Origin: Candidatus Flavonifractor merdavium
GTDB lineage: Bacteria; Bacillota; Clostridia; Oscillospirales; Oscillospiraceae
Direction of reading: 5' to 3'
Length of the DNA stretch: 37,366 nucleotides
Assembly (NCBI GenBank): GCA_019119335.1
Contig: DWXF01000052.1
Location: forward strand, 1-37,366
Shown: positions 24,584-32,715 of the stretch, in pieces
Layout: each line of letters starts with the position of its first letter
How positions within the stretch are numbered: position 1 is the first letter of the stretch
Translations under genes and position numbers: made by a program
Notes under the pieces: generated by a model
What the model was told of the DNA's origin: nothing
The model's input: only the letters and a program-made list of their open reading frames with translations
Database searches by the model: none

Positions 24584-25303
24584 TTACTTGTCCCCCATAA
24601 GGCGGCGCATCACTTCTTCGTAGGCCTCCTCGGCGCCGCCCATATCCCGGCGGAACCGGTCCTTGTCCAGCTTCTCGTGGGTCTTTTCATCCCACAGGCG
24701 GCAGGTGTCGGGAGAGATCTCGTCGGCCAGCACGATGGTGCCGTCGCTGGTCTTGCCGAACTCCAGCTTGAAGTCCACCAGATCAATGCCGATCTCCTTC
24801 ATGAAACCCTTCAGCAGATCGTTGACAGCGAAGGCGTACTTCTTAATGAGCTCGATCTCCTCGGGGGTGGCCAGCTTGAGGGCCAGAGCGTGGTAGCTGT
24901 TGAGCAGGGGATCGCCCAGATCGTCGTTCTTGTAGGAGAACTCGATAGTGGGCTGGTCGAATACAATGCCCTCCTCCACGCCGTAGCGCTTGGCGAAGGA
25001 GCCGGCGGAGATGTTGCGGATGATGACCTCCAGGGGGACGATGGACACCTTCTTCACGGCGGTCTCCCGGTCGGAGAGTTCCTCCACATAGTGGGTGGGC
25101 ACGCCCTTCTCCTCCAGGCGGCGCATCAGGTTGTTGGTCATGCGGTTGTTGATGGCGCCCTTGCCGGTGATGGTGCCCTTCTTCAGGCCGTTGAAGGCGG
25201 TGGCGTCGTCCTTGTAGGATACGATGACCACTTCAGGGTCGTTGGTGGCGAATACCTTCTTGGCCTTGCCTTCGTACATCTGCTCTTTCTTCTCGTAAGA
25301 CAT
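24584..25303 (-). CDS. purC: SAICAR synthetase PurC
   Basis: PurC joins aspartate to CAIR with ATP. The 239-residue length is normal. Motifs are [46 protein letters not shown] and [14 protein letters not shown]. The ATG at 25301-25303 has GAGGAG 7 bp upstream, inside the end of purE; the open frame ten codons earlier is not a likely start. Confidence 0.96.
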   Translation of the reverse strand: MSYEKKEQMYEGKAKKVFATNDPEVVIVSYKDDATAFNGLKKGTITGKGAINNRMTNNLMRRLEEKGVPTHYVEELSDRETAVKKVSIVPLEVIIRNISAGSFAKRYGVEEGIVFDQPTIEFSYKNDDLGDPLLNSYHALALKLATPEEIELIKKYAFAVNDLLKGFMKEIGIDLVDFKLEFGKTSDGTIVLADEISPDTCRLWDEKTHEKLDKDRFRRDMGGAEEAYEEVMRRLMGDK

Positions 25304-25304
25304 C

Positions 25305-25799
25305 TCAAAACTCCTCCATTCGGATTTTTTCATCTTTTTTGGCGACTTCCGCGGCCATATCAGCCTTAAACTGGGCCAGCTTGGCGGTTAAAGTGTCATC
25401 GGACAGGGCCAGCATCTGGGCGGCCAGGATGGCGGCGTTATCGGCTCCATCCACCGCCACGCAGGCCACCGGGATGCCCTTGGGCATCTGAACCATGGAC
25501 AGCAGGGAGTCCAGTCCTCCCATCATGGAGGTTTTAATGGGTACTCCGATGACGGGCAGGGTGGTGTAGGCGGCCAGAACTCCGGCCAGGTGGGCGGCCT
25601 TGCCCGCGGCGGCAATGATGACCCCAAAGCCGTTCTCCGCGGCGTGGGCGGCCAGCTCCTCGGCGGCGGCGGGTGTGCGGTGGGCGGAGATGACCCGCAC
25701 CTCCGCGGGGATACCAAAGGCTTTCAGCCGGCTGATGCAGGGGCGCATGGTGTCCAGATCCGAATCGGAACCCATGACAACAGCAACTTTTTTGACCAT
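25305..25799 (-). CDS. purE: N5-carboxyaminoimidazole ribonucleotide mutase PurE
   Basis: The 164-residue protein is class I PurE, converting N5-CAIR to CAIR. The motifs [15 protein letters not shown] and [15 protein letters not shown] are all present. It is the first structural gene of the operon, with AGGAGGG 4 bp before the ATG. Its N5-CAIR-making partner PurK is not in the window. Confidence 0.95.
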   Translation of the reverse strand: MVKKVAVVMGSDSDLDTMRPCISRLKAFGIPAEVRVISAHRTPAAAEELAAHAAENGFGVIIAAAGKAAHLAGVLAAYTTLPVIGVPIKTSMMGGLDSLLSMVQMPKGIPVACVAVDGADNAAILAAQMLALSDDTLTAKLAQFKADMAAEVAKKDEKIRMEEF

Positions 25800-25834
25800 A
25801 GGACCCTCCTGTGTAGCTAAAAATTTTTCAGGGA

Positions 25835-25875
25835 AAGAAAAAATAAATCAGGGCGTCCGATACACGGACGCCCTG
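25835..25875 (-). terminator. Intrinsic terminator (attenuator) upstream of purE
   Basis: An 11-bp perfect stem (25849-25859 with 25865-25875) has a 5-base loop. On the minus strand it is followed by TGATTTATTTTTTCTTT. It lies between the leader peptide stop (25882) and purE (25799), so transcripts must read through it to express the purine genes. Confidence 0.85.
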
Positions 25876-25881
25876 TGTTGC

Positions 25882-25956
25882 TTACTCCCTGATAGTGGAC
25901 AGGTTGGTGCCGTGAATGAGCCAAATTCCTGCGCGCTGAACGTGCACCGGCGTCAT
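25882..25956 (-). CDS. 24-residue leader peptide of the purine operon
   Basis: A strong AAGGAGG lies 7 bp before an ATG at 25954-25956. The frame begins MTPVHVQRAGIWLIHGTNLS, continues TIRE, and stops with TAA at 25882-25884. The stop is 7 bases before the attenuator stem. The promoter lies just upstream, so the 5' leader is only about 25 bases. This is the layout of a translation-linked attenuator. The peptide has no run of one amino acid, so what is sensed is unclear. No family recognised. Confidence 0.65.
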   Translation of the reverse strand: MTPVHVQRAGIWLIHGTNLSTIRE

Positions 25957-25986
25957 CCCCGTACCTCCTTGTGCCAAGATACGTAA

Positions 25987-26015
25987 ACTATATCGGATTT
26001 TTACGGTGTTTGCAA
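25987..26015 (-). promoter_or_regulatory. Sigma-A promoter of the purine operon
   Basis: On the minus strand TTGCAA (26010-26015) and TATAGT (25987-25992) are 17 bp apart. Transcription should start near 25980, just ahead of the leader peptide ribosome site. Confidence 0.8.
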
Positions 26016-26097
26016 GGGGTGGACAGAATTTTGTCTGCTTATACAACTTTTAGGGGAATGTACGGATTCTCCCTTGTGAAGATGGGCGGGAGCAGGC

Positions 26098-26131
26098 GAA
26101 AAAAAACGGACCGCCCCTTTGGAGCGGTCCG
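26098..26131 (-). terminator. Intrinsic terminator of ireB
   Basis: An 11-bp stem (26107-26117 with 26121-26131, one mismatch) is followed on the minus strand by an eight-T run. It lies just after the ireB stop, separating it from the purine operon promoter. Confidence 0.85.
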
Positions 26132-26139
26132 GGTGGAAC

Positions 26140-26388
26140 TCAGTCGCGGAGATACTGCTTTACCAACTCCTGGAGCAGCTCGTCCCGGTCCAGCTTGCGG
26201 ATCAGGGCCCGGGCGTTGTTGTAGTTGGTAATATAAGTGGGGTCCTCTGAGAGGATGTATCCCACAATCTGGTTGATGGGGTTATAACCCTTTTCCTGCA
26301 GGGACTGGTAGACCGAGGAGAGAATCTGCTTGATCTCCGGGTCTTTATCGTTCTGCAGGCTGAATTTGCGGGTGTAATCCATCTCCAT
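26140..26388 (-). CDS. IreB-family regulatory phosphoprotein
   Basis: This 82-residue protein has the highly conserved DUF965/IreB sequence: [38 protein letters not shown] and [15 protein letters not shown]. In Enterococcus, IreB is phosphorylated by the PASTA kinase IreK and affects cephalosporin resistance. The ATG at 26386-26388 follows a GGGAGG site about 10 bases upstream; a second ATG two codons on is possible. It is monocistronic here, with its own promoter and terminator. Confidence 0.92.
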   Translation of the reverse strand: MEMDYTRKFSLQNDKDPEIKQILSSVYQSLQEKGYNPINQIVGYILSEDPTYITNYNNARALIRKLDRDELLQELVKQYLRD

Positions 26389-26422
26389 GCCTGATACACC
26401 TCCCTGTATCAATCTGTTTCCC

Positions 26423-26451
26423 ATTTTAGCGGAAAATTTTCATGATGTAAA
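26423..26451 (-). promoter_or_regulatory. Sigma-A promoter of ireB
   Basis: On the minus strand TTTACA (26446-26451) and TAAAAT (26423-26428) are 17 bp apart, about 35 bp before the start codon. Confidence 0.7.
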
Positions 26452-26491
26452 GAGCCAGACCAAAATTTTATGATTCTTTAAGAAGTCCGGC

Positions 26492-26520
26492 GCAACCTTT
26501 TGCCGGCCTCCATGGTATGA
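26492..26520 (+). promoter_or_regulatory. Candidate ECF-type promoter of the sigma-serpin operon
   Basis: GCAACCTTTT starting at 26492 resembles the AAC-containing -35 of ECF sigma promoters. GTATGA lies at 26515-26520, 17 bp after GCAACC. No sigma-A promoter is evident here, so autoregulation by the downstream sigma factor is plausible but unproven. Confidence 0.45.
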
Positions 26521-26611
26521 TAGGTGCCAGAGGCGTTCCGGTCCGCCGCTTCGGGGCATGGGCGGGGGAGGAAGCCGGGCGCGCTGGATGCCCAAAAGAG
26601 AGGTGAGGCGC

Positions 26612-27085
26612 ATGACAGACGAGAGGACCGCCCGGGCTCAGGTGGAGCGCTGGGGGGACATGGTGTGGCGGCTGGCCCTGGCCCGCACCCGGCATATCCA
26701 GGACAGCGAGGATGTGTTCCAGGAGGTGTTTGCCCGCTTCTTCCGGCACGAGGGGGAGCTGGACAGCGACCAGCACCGGAAGGCCTGGCTGATCCGCTGC
26801 ACCCTGAACTGTACCAATACCCTGTTGTCCGCCCGCTGGCGGAGCTGGCTGCCTCTGGAGGAGGCGGTGACCCAAACGATGGAGCCGGAGGACCGGACAG
26901 TGTACCGGGCGGTGCTGGAGCTGCCAAAGGCCTACCGCACCGCCATCCACCTCCACTACTACGAGGGCTACTCCGTGGCCGAGATCGCCGCCCTGACCGG
27001 CGCAAAGGAGGGCACGGTGAAGAGCTGGCTGTCCAGAGGCCGGGAGAAGCTGGCGCAGGCGCTGAAAGGAGAAGAACTTCCATGA
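26612..27085 (+). CDS. ECF-type RNA polymerase sigma factor
   Basis: This 157-residue protein has sigma region 2 (residues about 10-70; DSEDVFQEVFARFFR) and region 4 (about 100-150; LPKAYRTAIHLHYYEGYSV, then GTVKSWLSRGREKL) with a short linker. Such factors redirect RNA polymerase in response to envelope signals. The ATG at 26612 has GAGGTGAGG just upstream; the frame extends further but without a site. Its stop overlaps the start of the serpin gene in an ATGA, so the two are translationally coupled. The following gene is the position usually held by an anti-sigma factor. Confidence 0.9.
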   Translation: MTDERTARAQVERWGDMVWRLALARTRHIQDSEDVFQEVFARFFRHEGELDSDQHRKAWLIRCTLNCTNTLLSARWRSWLPLEEAVTQTMEPEDRTVYRAVLELPKAYRTAIHLHYYEGYSVAEIAALTGAKEGTVKSWLSRGREKLAQALKGEELP

Positions 27086-28551
27086 TGGACCGGTATAAAC
27101 GAGCAAATGATTCCCTCCATCCCACGCCCCGGGCGGTGGAGCGGGCAGTGGCGGGGGAGAGGTCCCGGCAAAAGAGAAAACCGCTGAAGGCTCTGGTTCC
27201 GGCAGGTGTGGCGATGGCAGTGGCGGCAGCCCTGCTGGTTACTGGCGTTCCCGGCGGGGGTGAAGGCGGGCCGCTGGTCGCCAATGCCTATGCCATCGCC
27301 CAGCCGGTATATCCTGACCTGCCCCAATGTCCGGCCGAGCCCACAGGGGGCAGTCAGACGGCCTGGGAGCAGTTCAATGAGGATTATGACGCCTATTGGA
27401 ACGCCTGGCGGGACTATCAGGATGAGGTTCCCTCCCTGTACGACACCCCCGAGCTAAAGACCGCACTGGCGGCTTTTTCGGAAAAAAGCACCGCCCTGGC
27501 CCTGCCAGGGGAGGACAACCGGGTTTATTCCCCCGTGTCGCTGTGGTTTGCCCTGGCCATGCTGGCCGAGACCACCGGGGGAGAGACCCGGCAGCAGATT
27601 CTGGATGCCCTGGGGGCGAAGGACCTGGAACAGCTTCGGGACTGGGCAGACATTCTGTGGCACGCCATTTACATGGACGACGGCACCGCAACTACTTTGC
27701 TGGGAAATTCCATCTGGCTCGATGAGAACGTTACCTTCCACCAGGATGTGCTGGAGACCTTGGCGGAGCGCTACTACGCCGGTTCCTACCAGGTACCCAT
27801 GGGCACGGACGAGGCGGATCAGGCCCTGTCCGACTGGGTGGCGGAGCAGACGAAAGGGCTCATTGGCTCTGACGGCGATGTGCTGCATACCAAGGTGGAC
27901 ACTCTGAATATACTGGCCTCCACCCTTTACTATAAAGCGGGGTGGAGGGATGAGTTCAACGAAGGTCAGACGGAGCGAGATATCTTTACCGCCGCTGACG
28001 GTACGGTGACAGAGGTTGATTTCATGCACGCCACCCGGGACGCCACCTTTCTGCGGCAGAACGGCTATCAGGCCGCGTCCCTGTCCACTACCAGCGGAGA
28101 GATGATCTTTGTGCTCCCTGATGAGGGGATCGCCCCCGCCGATCTGCTGGCTGACCCGAACTTTTTGGAAGCGGTCACCGATTTTGAGAACGGCATCTTT
28201 GGGGAGGTCCAGTGGTCGGTACCCAAGTTCGATGTGAAGTCCGAGTTGGATTTGAAGCCCACCATAGAGGGACTGGGGATCACAGACGTTTTTGACCCCG
28301 ATGTCTCCGATTTTACCCCCCTCACCGCTCTGGAACCTGTGTGGCTGGATCAGGCTAAGCAGATTGCCCGGGTGAAGGTGGACGAGAAGGGTGTGGAGGC
28401 CGCCGCCGTCACGCTGCTGGCCACCGATGGCGGCGCCGCCCTGCCGGAGGATTCCACAATCTGCGTCATGGATCTGGACCGCCCCTTCCTCTTTATCATC
28501 CGGGACGGCAGCGCCGTTCTTTTCATAGGCGTGGTGGAGCAGGTAGGATAG
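27082..28551 (+). CDS. Membrane-anchored serpin with anti-sigma-like N-terminal tail
   Basis: This 489-residue protein has a cytoplasmic basic stretch (residues 1-35, MMDRYKRANDSLHPTPRAVE at the start). One transmembrane helix follows (about 36-55), then a linker rich in Pro and Tyr and a serpin domain from about residue 110 to the end. Serpin hallmarks are NRVYSPVSLWFALAMLAETTGG, LNILASTLYYKAGWRDEF, a hinge EKGVEAAAVTLL (435-446) with small residues as in inhibitory serpins, and DLDRPFLFIIRD near the end. By family counting the scissile bond should fall near residues 448-455. The ATG overlaps the sigma factor stop, with AAAGGAG upstream. The short cytoplasmic tail and position resemble anti-sigma factors of the same genera. 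Serpin identity is firm; the signalling role is inferred. Confidence 0.9.
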   Translation: MMDRYKRANDSLHPTPRAVERAVAGERSRQKRKPLKALVPAGVAMAVAAALLVTGVPGGGEGGPLVANAYAIAQPVYPDLPQCPAEPTGGSQTAWEQFNEDYDAYWNAWRDYQDEVPSLYDTPELKTALAAFSEKSTALALPGEDNRVYSPVSLWFALAMLAETTGGETRQQILDALGAKDLEQLRDWADILWHAIYMDDGTATTLLGNSIWLDENVTFHQDVLETLAERYYAGSYQVPMGTDEADQALSDWVAEQTKGLIGSDGDVLHTKVDTLNILASTLYYKAGWRDEFNEGQTERDIFTAADGTVTEVDFMHATRDATFLRQNGYQAASLSTTSGEMIFVLPDEGIAPADLLADPNFLEAVTDFENGIFGEVQWSVPKFDVKSELDLKPTIEGLGITDVFDPDVSDFTPLTALEPVWLDQAKQIARVKVDEKGVEAAAVTLLATDGGAALPEDSTICVMDLDRPFLFIIRDGSAVLFIGVVEQVG

Positions 28552-28552
28552 A

Positions 28553-28586
28553 AAAAATCCCCGTCCGTGGACGGGGATTTTTTTAT
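28553..28586. terminator. Bidirectional terminator between the serpin gene and pheT
   Basis: A stem of about 14 bp, AAAAATCCCCGTCC paired with GGACGGGGATTTTT, is followed by T runs on both strands. The convergent stops are at 28551 and 28595. Confidence 0.88.
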
Positions 28587-28594
28587 GGTATTTT

Positions 28595-31291
28595 TTAGCG
28601 CAGGACGGCGTCCAGCTGGCTGGCCAGAGCCTCCAGCACCTTCTTCACGTCGGCGTCGGCTTCCTCGCCGGTGAGGGAGCGGTCGTCAGCCCGGAGCACC
28701 AGGTTGAAGGCTACGGACTTCTTGCCCTCGTCCACGCCCTTGCCGCGGTAGATGTCGAACAGAGTGATCTGCTGGATCAGCTTGCCGCCGGCAGAGCGGA
28801 TGCAGTCCTCCAGAGCGCCCACGGTGACCTTCTCCTCGCATACCACGGCGATGTCCCGGGTGACCGAGGGGAACTTGGGCAGGGGGACGTACTCGGGGTC
28901 GGCCCCCTTGGCGTTGGCCAGCTCGTCCAGCGCCAGCTCGGCGCAGTACAGCTCGCCGTCCACACCGTAATTCTGGGCCACCAGGGGGTGGATCTGGCCA
29001 AAATAGCCCACGCAGTTGCTGCCTGCCCACACCTCTGCCACGCGGCCGGGGTGGTAGGACACCAGCTCAGGAATGCCGGTGCCGGTGCGGAAGGTGACAT
29101 CCTCCGCCCGCAGGTCCTCCAGAATGGCCTCCACGGCCCCCTTCATGGTGTAGAAGTCCATGTCGCTGCCGTAGGCGCCCAGGGTGAGGACCTTGGACTC
29201 CAGAGCAAGGCCATCTTTGCCGCCGGGCTGGTAGACCCGGCCCACCTCGTACAGCTTTACATTCTGGTTGCGGTAGTTGTAGTTCCGGGTCAGGATCTCC
29301 AGCATGGAGGGGAGGGTGGTGGTGCGCATGATGGAGGTGTCCTCGCCCAGGGGATTGAGGATTTTCAGGGAATTGCGTCTGTGGTAGTCGGCGGGCCAGT
29401 TGATTTTGTCATAGCAGGTGGGGGAGATGAAGGAGTAGGTGATGATCTCATCGTATCCCATGGCCCGGCACATGGAGCCCAGCTGGCGCTCCAGCTTCTC
29501 CTCCTCGCCGAAGCCGCCCAAGGTGGTCTGGCCCCGCATCAGGGTAGAGGGAATGTTGTTGTAGCCGTGGAACCGGGCCACTTCCTCCGCCAGGTCGGCC
29601 ATGCCAATCACATCGCCCCGCCAGGAGGGAACGGTCACCTGGTCACCCTCCACCTGGAAGTCCAGCTTCTTCAGGATGGATACCATCTCGTCCGCGGCCA
29701 CGTCGGTGCCCAGCAGGCCGTTGATGCGCTCCGGCTCCAGCTTGAGCACACGGGGCTGAGGCACGTGGTTGAGGATGTCGATGGTGCCGTCCACCACCTC
29801 GCCGGCTCCCAGCAGCTCCACCAGCTCGCAGGCACGCTCCACGGCGGGCAGGGTGTTCATGGGGTCCAGGCCCTTCTCGAACTTGGCAGAGGCCTCGGTG
29901 CGCATGCCCAGGGCCAGCGCGCCCTTGCGGATGCAGGTGCCGTCGAAGCAGGCGGACTCAAACACCACGTCGGTGGTGTCGGCCACGATCTCGCTGCTCT
30001 CGCCGCCCATGATGCCTGCCAGGCCCACGGCCCGGTGCTCGTCGGCGATGACCAGGTGATTGGCGTTGAGGGTATGCTCCTTGCCGTCCAGAGCGGTGAG
30101 CTTCTCGCCCTCCTCCGCCCGGCGGACGATGATCTTGCCGCCCTTCACGTAGCGGTAGTCAAAGGCGTGCATGGGCTGGCCGTACTCCAGCATGACGTAG
30201 TTGGTGATGTCCACGATGTTGTTGATGGGCCGCACACCCATGGCCCGCAGCCGCTCCCGCATCCACTTGGGGGAGGGGGCGATCTTCACGTTGCGCACCA
30301 TCCGGGCGGTGTACCGGGGGCACAGGTCGGCGGCGGGGGTCTCCACGTCCAGCAGCTCCACCAGGCTGCCCTCAGCGCCGCCCTTTACTACCGGCTGGTG
30401 GAGGGAGAGGGGGGCGTCAAAGGTAGCGGCGGCCTCCCGGGCCAGACCGATAACGGAGAGACAGTCGGGCCGGTTGGGGGTGATCTCAAACTCCACCACA
30501 TGGTCGTCCATGCCGATGATGGGCTTAATGTCGTCGCCGGGCTTGCAGTCCTCCCTCAGCACAAAGATGCCGTCGGGGATACAGTGGGGGAACTCCGCCT
30601 GCTGGGCGTGGAGGTCCTCCAGGGTGCAGATGGAATCGGACTTGGTATTATAGGCCACCAGATCCCCCTCGTGGAGGTTGGGGCAGATGGTGTCGGGGGC
30701 GGCGGTGGCGCCGCCCAGGTCCAGGCAGGTGTGGAAGGAGCCGTCGGGCTGCTTGGCGCACTCCACCACCTTGGCGGCCACCACAGGGCCGTAGATCTTG
30801 TGGCCGGGCTGGATGTCAGCGGGGATGGAGGGTTTGTCCTTGTCCAGGGGGTGATAATCGTTGAGAATGGCGGCGGGGACGATGGCGGCATAGGGGAAGT
30901 CCCGCTCGTCCAGACCCAGCTCGCTGAGGCCGCAGAACATGCCGTTGGACACCACGCCCCGCAGCTTGCCCTTCTGGATCTTCACGCCGCCGGGGAGGGT
31001 GGACTTGTGGAGCGCCACCGGCATCAGGTCGCCGGGGTGGATGTTCCAGGCTCCGGTGACGATCTGGATGGGCTCGCTCTGGCCTGCGTCCACCTGACAG
31101 ATCCACATGTGGTCGGAATCGGGGTGGCGCTCCATGGACAGCAGCCGGCCCACCACCACGTTGGAGATCTCCTCCCCCAGGTCGTGGGTCAGCTCCACCT
31201 TGGAGCCGGAGAGGGTCATCGCCTCGGCAAATTCCTTGTCAGAGGCAGTTACAGTAACAAATTCATTCAGCCATTTTCTGCTCAGATTCAT
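28595..31291 (-). CDS. pheT: Phenylalanyl-tRNA synthetase beta subunit PheT, with inserted second OB-like domain
   Basis: PheT pairs with PheS (alpha2-beta2) to charge tRNA-Phe. Domains in order are the N-terminal EMAP-type tRNA-binding region (residues about 40-130), B3/B4 (FEITPNRPDCLSVIGLARE; NIVDITNYVMLEYGQPMHAFD), B5 and the catalytic-like core, and the C-terminal anticodon-binding FDX-ACB domain (FPSVTRDIAVVCEE, then IYRGKGVDEGKKSVAFNL). The length is 898 residues against about 800 in B. subtilis. The extra roughly 100 residues lie at about 131-238, and part of the insert (VVAAKVVECAKQPDG, then NLHEGDLVAY) resembles the preceding OB fold. The ATG lies 18 bp after the pheS stop. Identity is firm. 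Confidence 0.95.
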   Translation of the reverse strand: MNLSRKWLNEFVTVTASDKEFAEAMTLSGSKVELTHDLGEEISNVVVGRLLSMERHPDSDHMWICQVDAGQSEPIQIVTGAWNIHPGDLMPVALHKSTLPGGVKIQKGKLRGVVSNGMFCGLSELGLDERDFPYAAIVPAAILNDYHPLDKDKPSIPADIQPGHKIYGPVVAAKVVECAKQPDGSFHTCLDLGGATAAPDTICPNLHEGDLVAYNTKSDSICTLEDLHAQQAEFPHCIPDGIFVLREDCKPGDDIKPIIGMDDHVVEFEITPNRPDCLSVIGLAREAAATFDAPLSLHQPVVKGGAEGSLVELLDVETPAADLCPRYTARMVRNVKIAPSPKWMRERLRAMGVRPINNIVDITNYVMLEYGQPMHAFDYRYVKGGKIIVRRAEEGEKLTALDGKEHTLNANHLVIADEHRAVGLAGIMGGESSEIVADTTDVVFESACFDGTCIRKGALALGMRTEASAKFEKGLDPMNTLPAVERACELVELLGAGEVVDGTIDILNHVPQPRVLKLEPERINGLLGTDVAADEMVSILKKLDFQVEGDQVTVPSWRGDVIGMADLAEEVARFHGYNNIPSTLMRGQTTLGGFGEEEKLERQLGSMCRAMGYDEIITYSFISPTCYDKINWPADYHRRNSLKILNPLGEDTSIMRTTTLPSMLEILTRNYNYRNQNVKLYEVGRVYQPGGKDGLALESKVLTLGAYGSDMDFYTMKGAVEAILEDLRAEDVTFRTGTGIPELVSYHPGRVAEVWAGSNCVGYFGQIHPLVAQNYGVDGELYCAELALDELANAKGADPEYVPLPKFPSVTRDIAVVCEEKVTVGALEDCIRSAGGKLIQQITLFDIYRGKGVDEGKKSVAFNLVLRADDRSLTGEEADADVKKVLEALASQLDAVLR

Positions 31292-31309
31292 GGTTTCTCC
31301 ACCTCTTTC

Positions 31310-32335
31310 TCAGAACTGCTCCAGGAACCGCACGTCGTTTTCAAAGATCAGCCGCAGGTCGGCGATCTTGAACCGGCGCATGGCGGTGCGCTCCAGACCG
31401 ATGCCGAAGGCCCAGCCGGAGTACACGTTGGGGTCGATACCGCTCATCTCCAGCACCCGGGGATGGATCATCCCGGCGCCCAGCAGCTCGATCCAGCCCT
31501 CGCCTTTGCAGGTGGGGCAGCCCACGCCGCCGCACTTGTGGCACTGTACGTCCATTTCGCAGGAGGGCTCGGTGAAGGGGAAGTGGTGAGGGCGGAACCG
31601 GGTCTTGGTGCCCTTGCCGTAGAGCTGCTCCACCACCGTGTTCAGGGTGCCCTTCAGGTCGGCCATGGTAACGCCCTTGTCGATGACCATGCCCTCCACC
31701 TGGTGGAACATGGGGGAGTGGGTGGCGTCTACCTCGTCCTTGCGGTACACCCGGCCGGGGGCGATGATCCGGATGGGCAGTTCCATGGTATCCATGGCCC
31801 GCACCTGCATGGGGGAGGTCTGGGAGCGGAGCATCACCCGGCTGTCCTCGTCAAAATAGAAGGTGTCGCTCCAGTCCCGGGAGGGGTGGCCCTCCTCTGC
31901 GTTGAGGCGGTCGAAGTTGAGTTCGGCCAGCTCCACCTCGGGGCCGTCCAGCACGGTGAAGCCCATGCCGATGAAGATGTCCTTGATCTCGTCCAGGGCG
32001 ATATACATGGGGTGCCGGTGGCCCCGCTTCACCGTCTTGCCGGGAACGGTGATATCCAGAGCCTCAGCCTTCAGCCGGTCCTCCAGCGCCTTGGCCTCCA
32101 GCTCCTTGCTCCGGGTATCCAGGGCCCCTTCCAGGGCGGAGCGGACCTCGTTGGCCAGCTGGCCCATGACGGGCCGCTCCTCGGCGGACAGCTTGCCCAT
32201 CTGCTTGAGCACCGCGGTCAGCTCGCCCTTTTTGCCCAGGTACTTGACCCGCAGAGCGTCCAGCTCCTGGGCGTTCTGGGCGTGCTCCAGGGCGGAGAGC
32301 GCCTCCCGGCGGATCTGTTCCAATGTTTCCTTCAT
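31310..32335 (-). CDS. pheS: Phenylalanyl-tRNA synthetase alpha subunit PheS
   Basis: This is the 341-residue class II catalytic subunit. An N-terminal coiled coil (residues about 5-85) is followed by the aminoacylation core: motif 2 region TSPMQVRAMDTMELPIRIIAPGRVYR, the CHKCGGVGCPTCKGEGW region seen in many bacterial PheS, and motif 3 GWAFGIGLERTAMRRF. The ATG at 32333-32335 follows AAAGGAG; the frame stays open into the leader but without a site. A T-box controls it, with pheT as second gene. Confidence 0.96.
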   Translation of the reverse strand: MKETLEQIRREALSALEHAQNAQELDALRVKYLGKKGELTAVLKQMGKLSAEERPVMGQLANEVRSALEGALDTRSKELEAKALEDRLKAEALDITVPGKTVKRGHRHPMYIALDEIKDIFIGMGFTVLDGPEVELAELNFDRLNAEEGHPSRDWSDTFYFDEDSRVMLRSQTSPMQVRAMDTMELPIRIIAPGRVYRKDEVDATHSPMFHQVEGMVIDKGVTMADLKGTLNTVVEQLYGKGTKTRFRPHHFPFTEPSCEMDVQCHKCGGVGCPTCKGEGWIELLGAGMIHPRVLEMSGIDPNVYSGWAFGIGLERTAMRRFKIADLRLIFENDVRFLEQF

Positions 32336-32364
32336 ATATCGCAGCTCCTTTGCTTTTTTGACAT

Positions 32365-32600
32365 GAAAAAAGCCCTTCCTCCCAAAACCTGGGACGAAAG
32401 GCAAACCTTCCGCGGTACCACCCGCAATTCCCGCCTCTGGCGGGCACTCTCAGCCCCGATAACGTGGGGCCACGCCGTCCCTGTCTCCAGGGCCGCTCCG
32501 GGACGAACCGAGGGGGCCGAACCCTGCATCCGCTTTCAGCCGGTGACGGACGCTCTCTGCCGGGTCGGGAACCGATCTTTTTCCCTTCTTCGCATGTAAA
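32365..32600 (-). promoter_or_regulatory. T-box riboswitch (tRNA-Phe) upstream of pheST
   Basis: The minus-strand leader contains the T-box sequence GGGTGGTACCGCGG (32410-32423), which binds the free NCCA end of uncharged tRNA. Stem I has the AGAGAG and GGCTGAAAG elements, with a TTC (Phe) specifier codon at 32519-32521. It ends in a terminator stem (about 32370-32400) followed by a six-T run. Uncharged tRNA-Phe should cause antitermination and raise pheST expression. Confidence 0.88.
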
Positions 32601-32604
32601 ACTA

Positions 32605-32633
32605 TATATATCACAGATTTCTCCAAAGTGCAA
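32605..32633 (-). promoter_or_regulatory. Sigma-A promoter of the pheST T-box leader
   Basis: On the minus strand TTGCAC (32628-32633) and TATATA (32605-32610) are 17 bp apart. Confidence 0.75.
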
Positions 32634-32641
32634 GATAAAAA

Positions 32642-32670
32642 TTGACGGGAAAGGGCCGTGCGCATATAAT
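32642..32670 (+). promoter_or_regulatory. Sigma-A promoter of the NAD(P)H-hydrate repair gene
   Basis: TTGACG (32642-32647) and a perfect TATAAT (32665-32670) are 17 bp apart. It is divergent from the pheST promoter, with 8 bp between the two -35 boxes. Confidence 0.82.
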
Positions 32671-32715
32671 GGACTCGAACCACAGCAAGTATAACGGATT
32701 GGGAGCGTGAACAGC

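Noticed and set aside
25876..25980. Purine or PRPP riboswitch upstream of purE
   Set aside because: The conserved junction sequences of the purine riboswitch and of ykkC-type RNAs were not found; a leader peptide fits the stretch better.
28988..32599. A very long plus-strand open frame opposite pheT and pheS
   Set aside because: It is the antisense of two well-recognised genes, has low-complexity His, Gly and Val-rich translation and no family features. It is an effect of high GC content.
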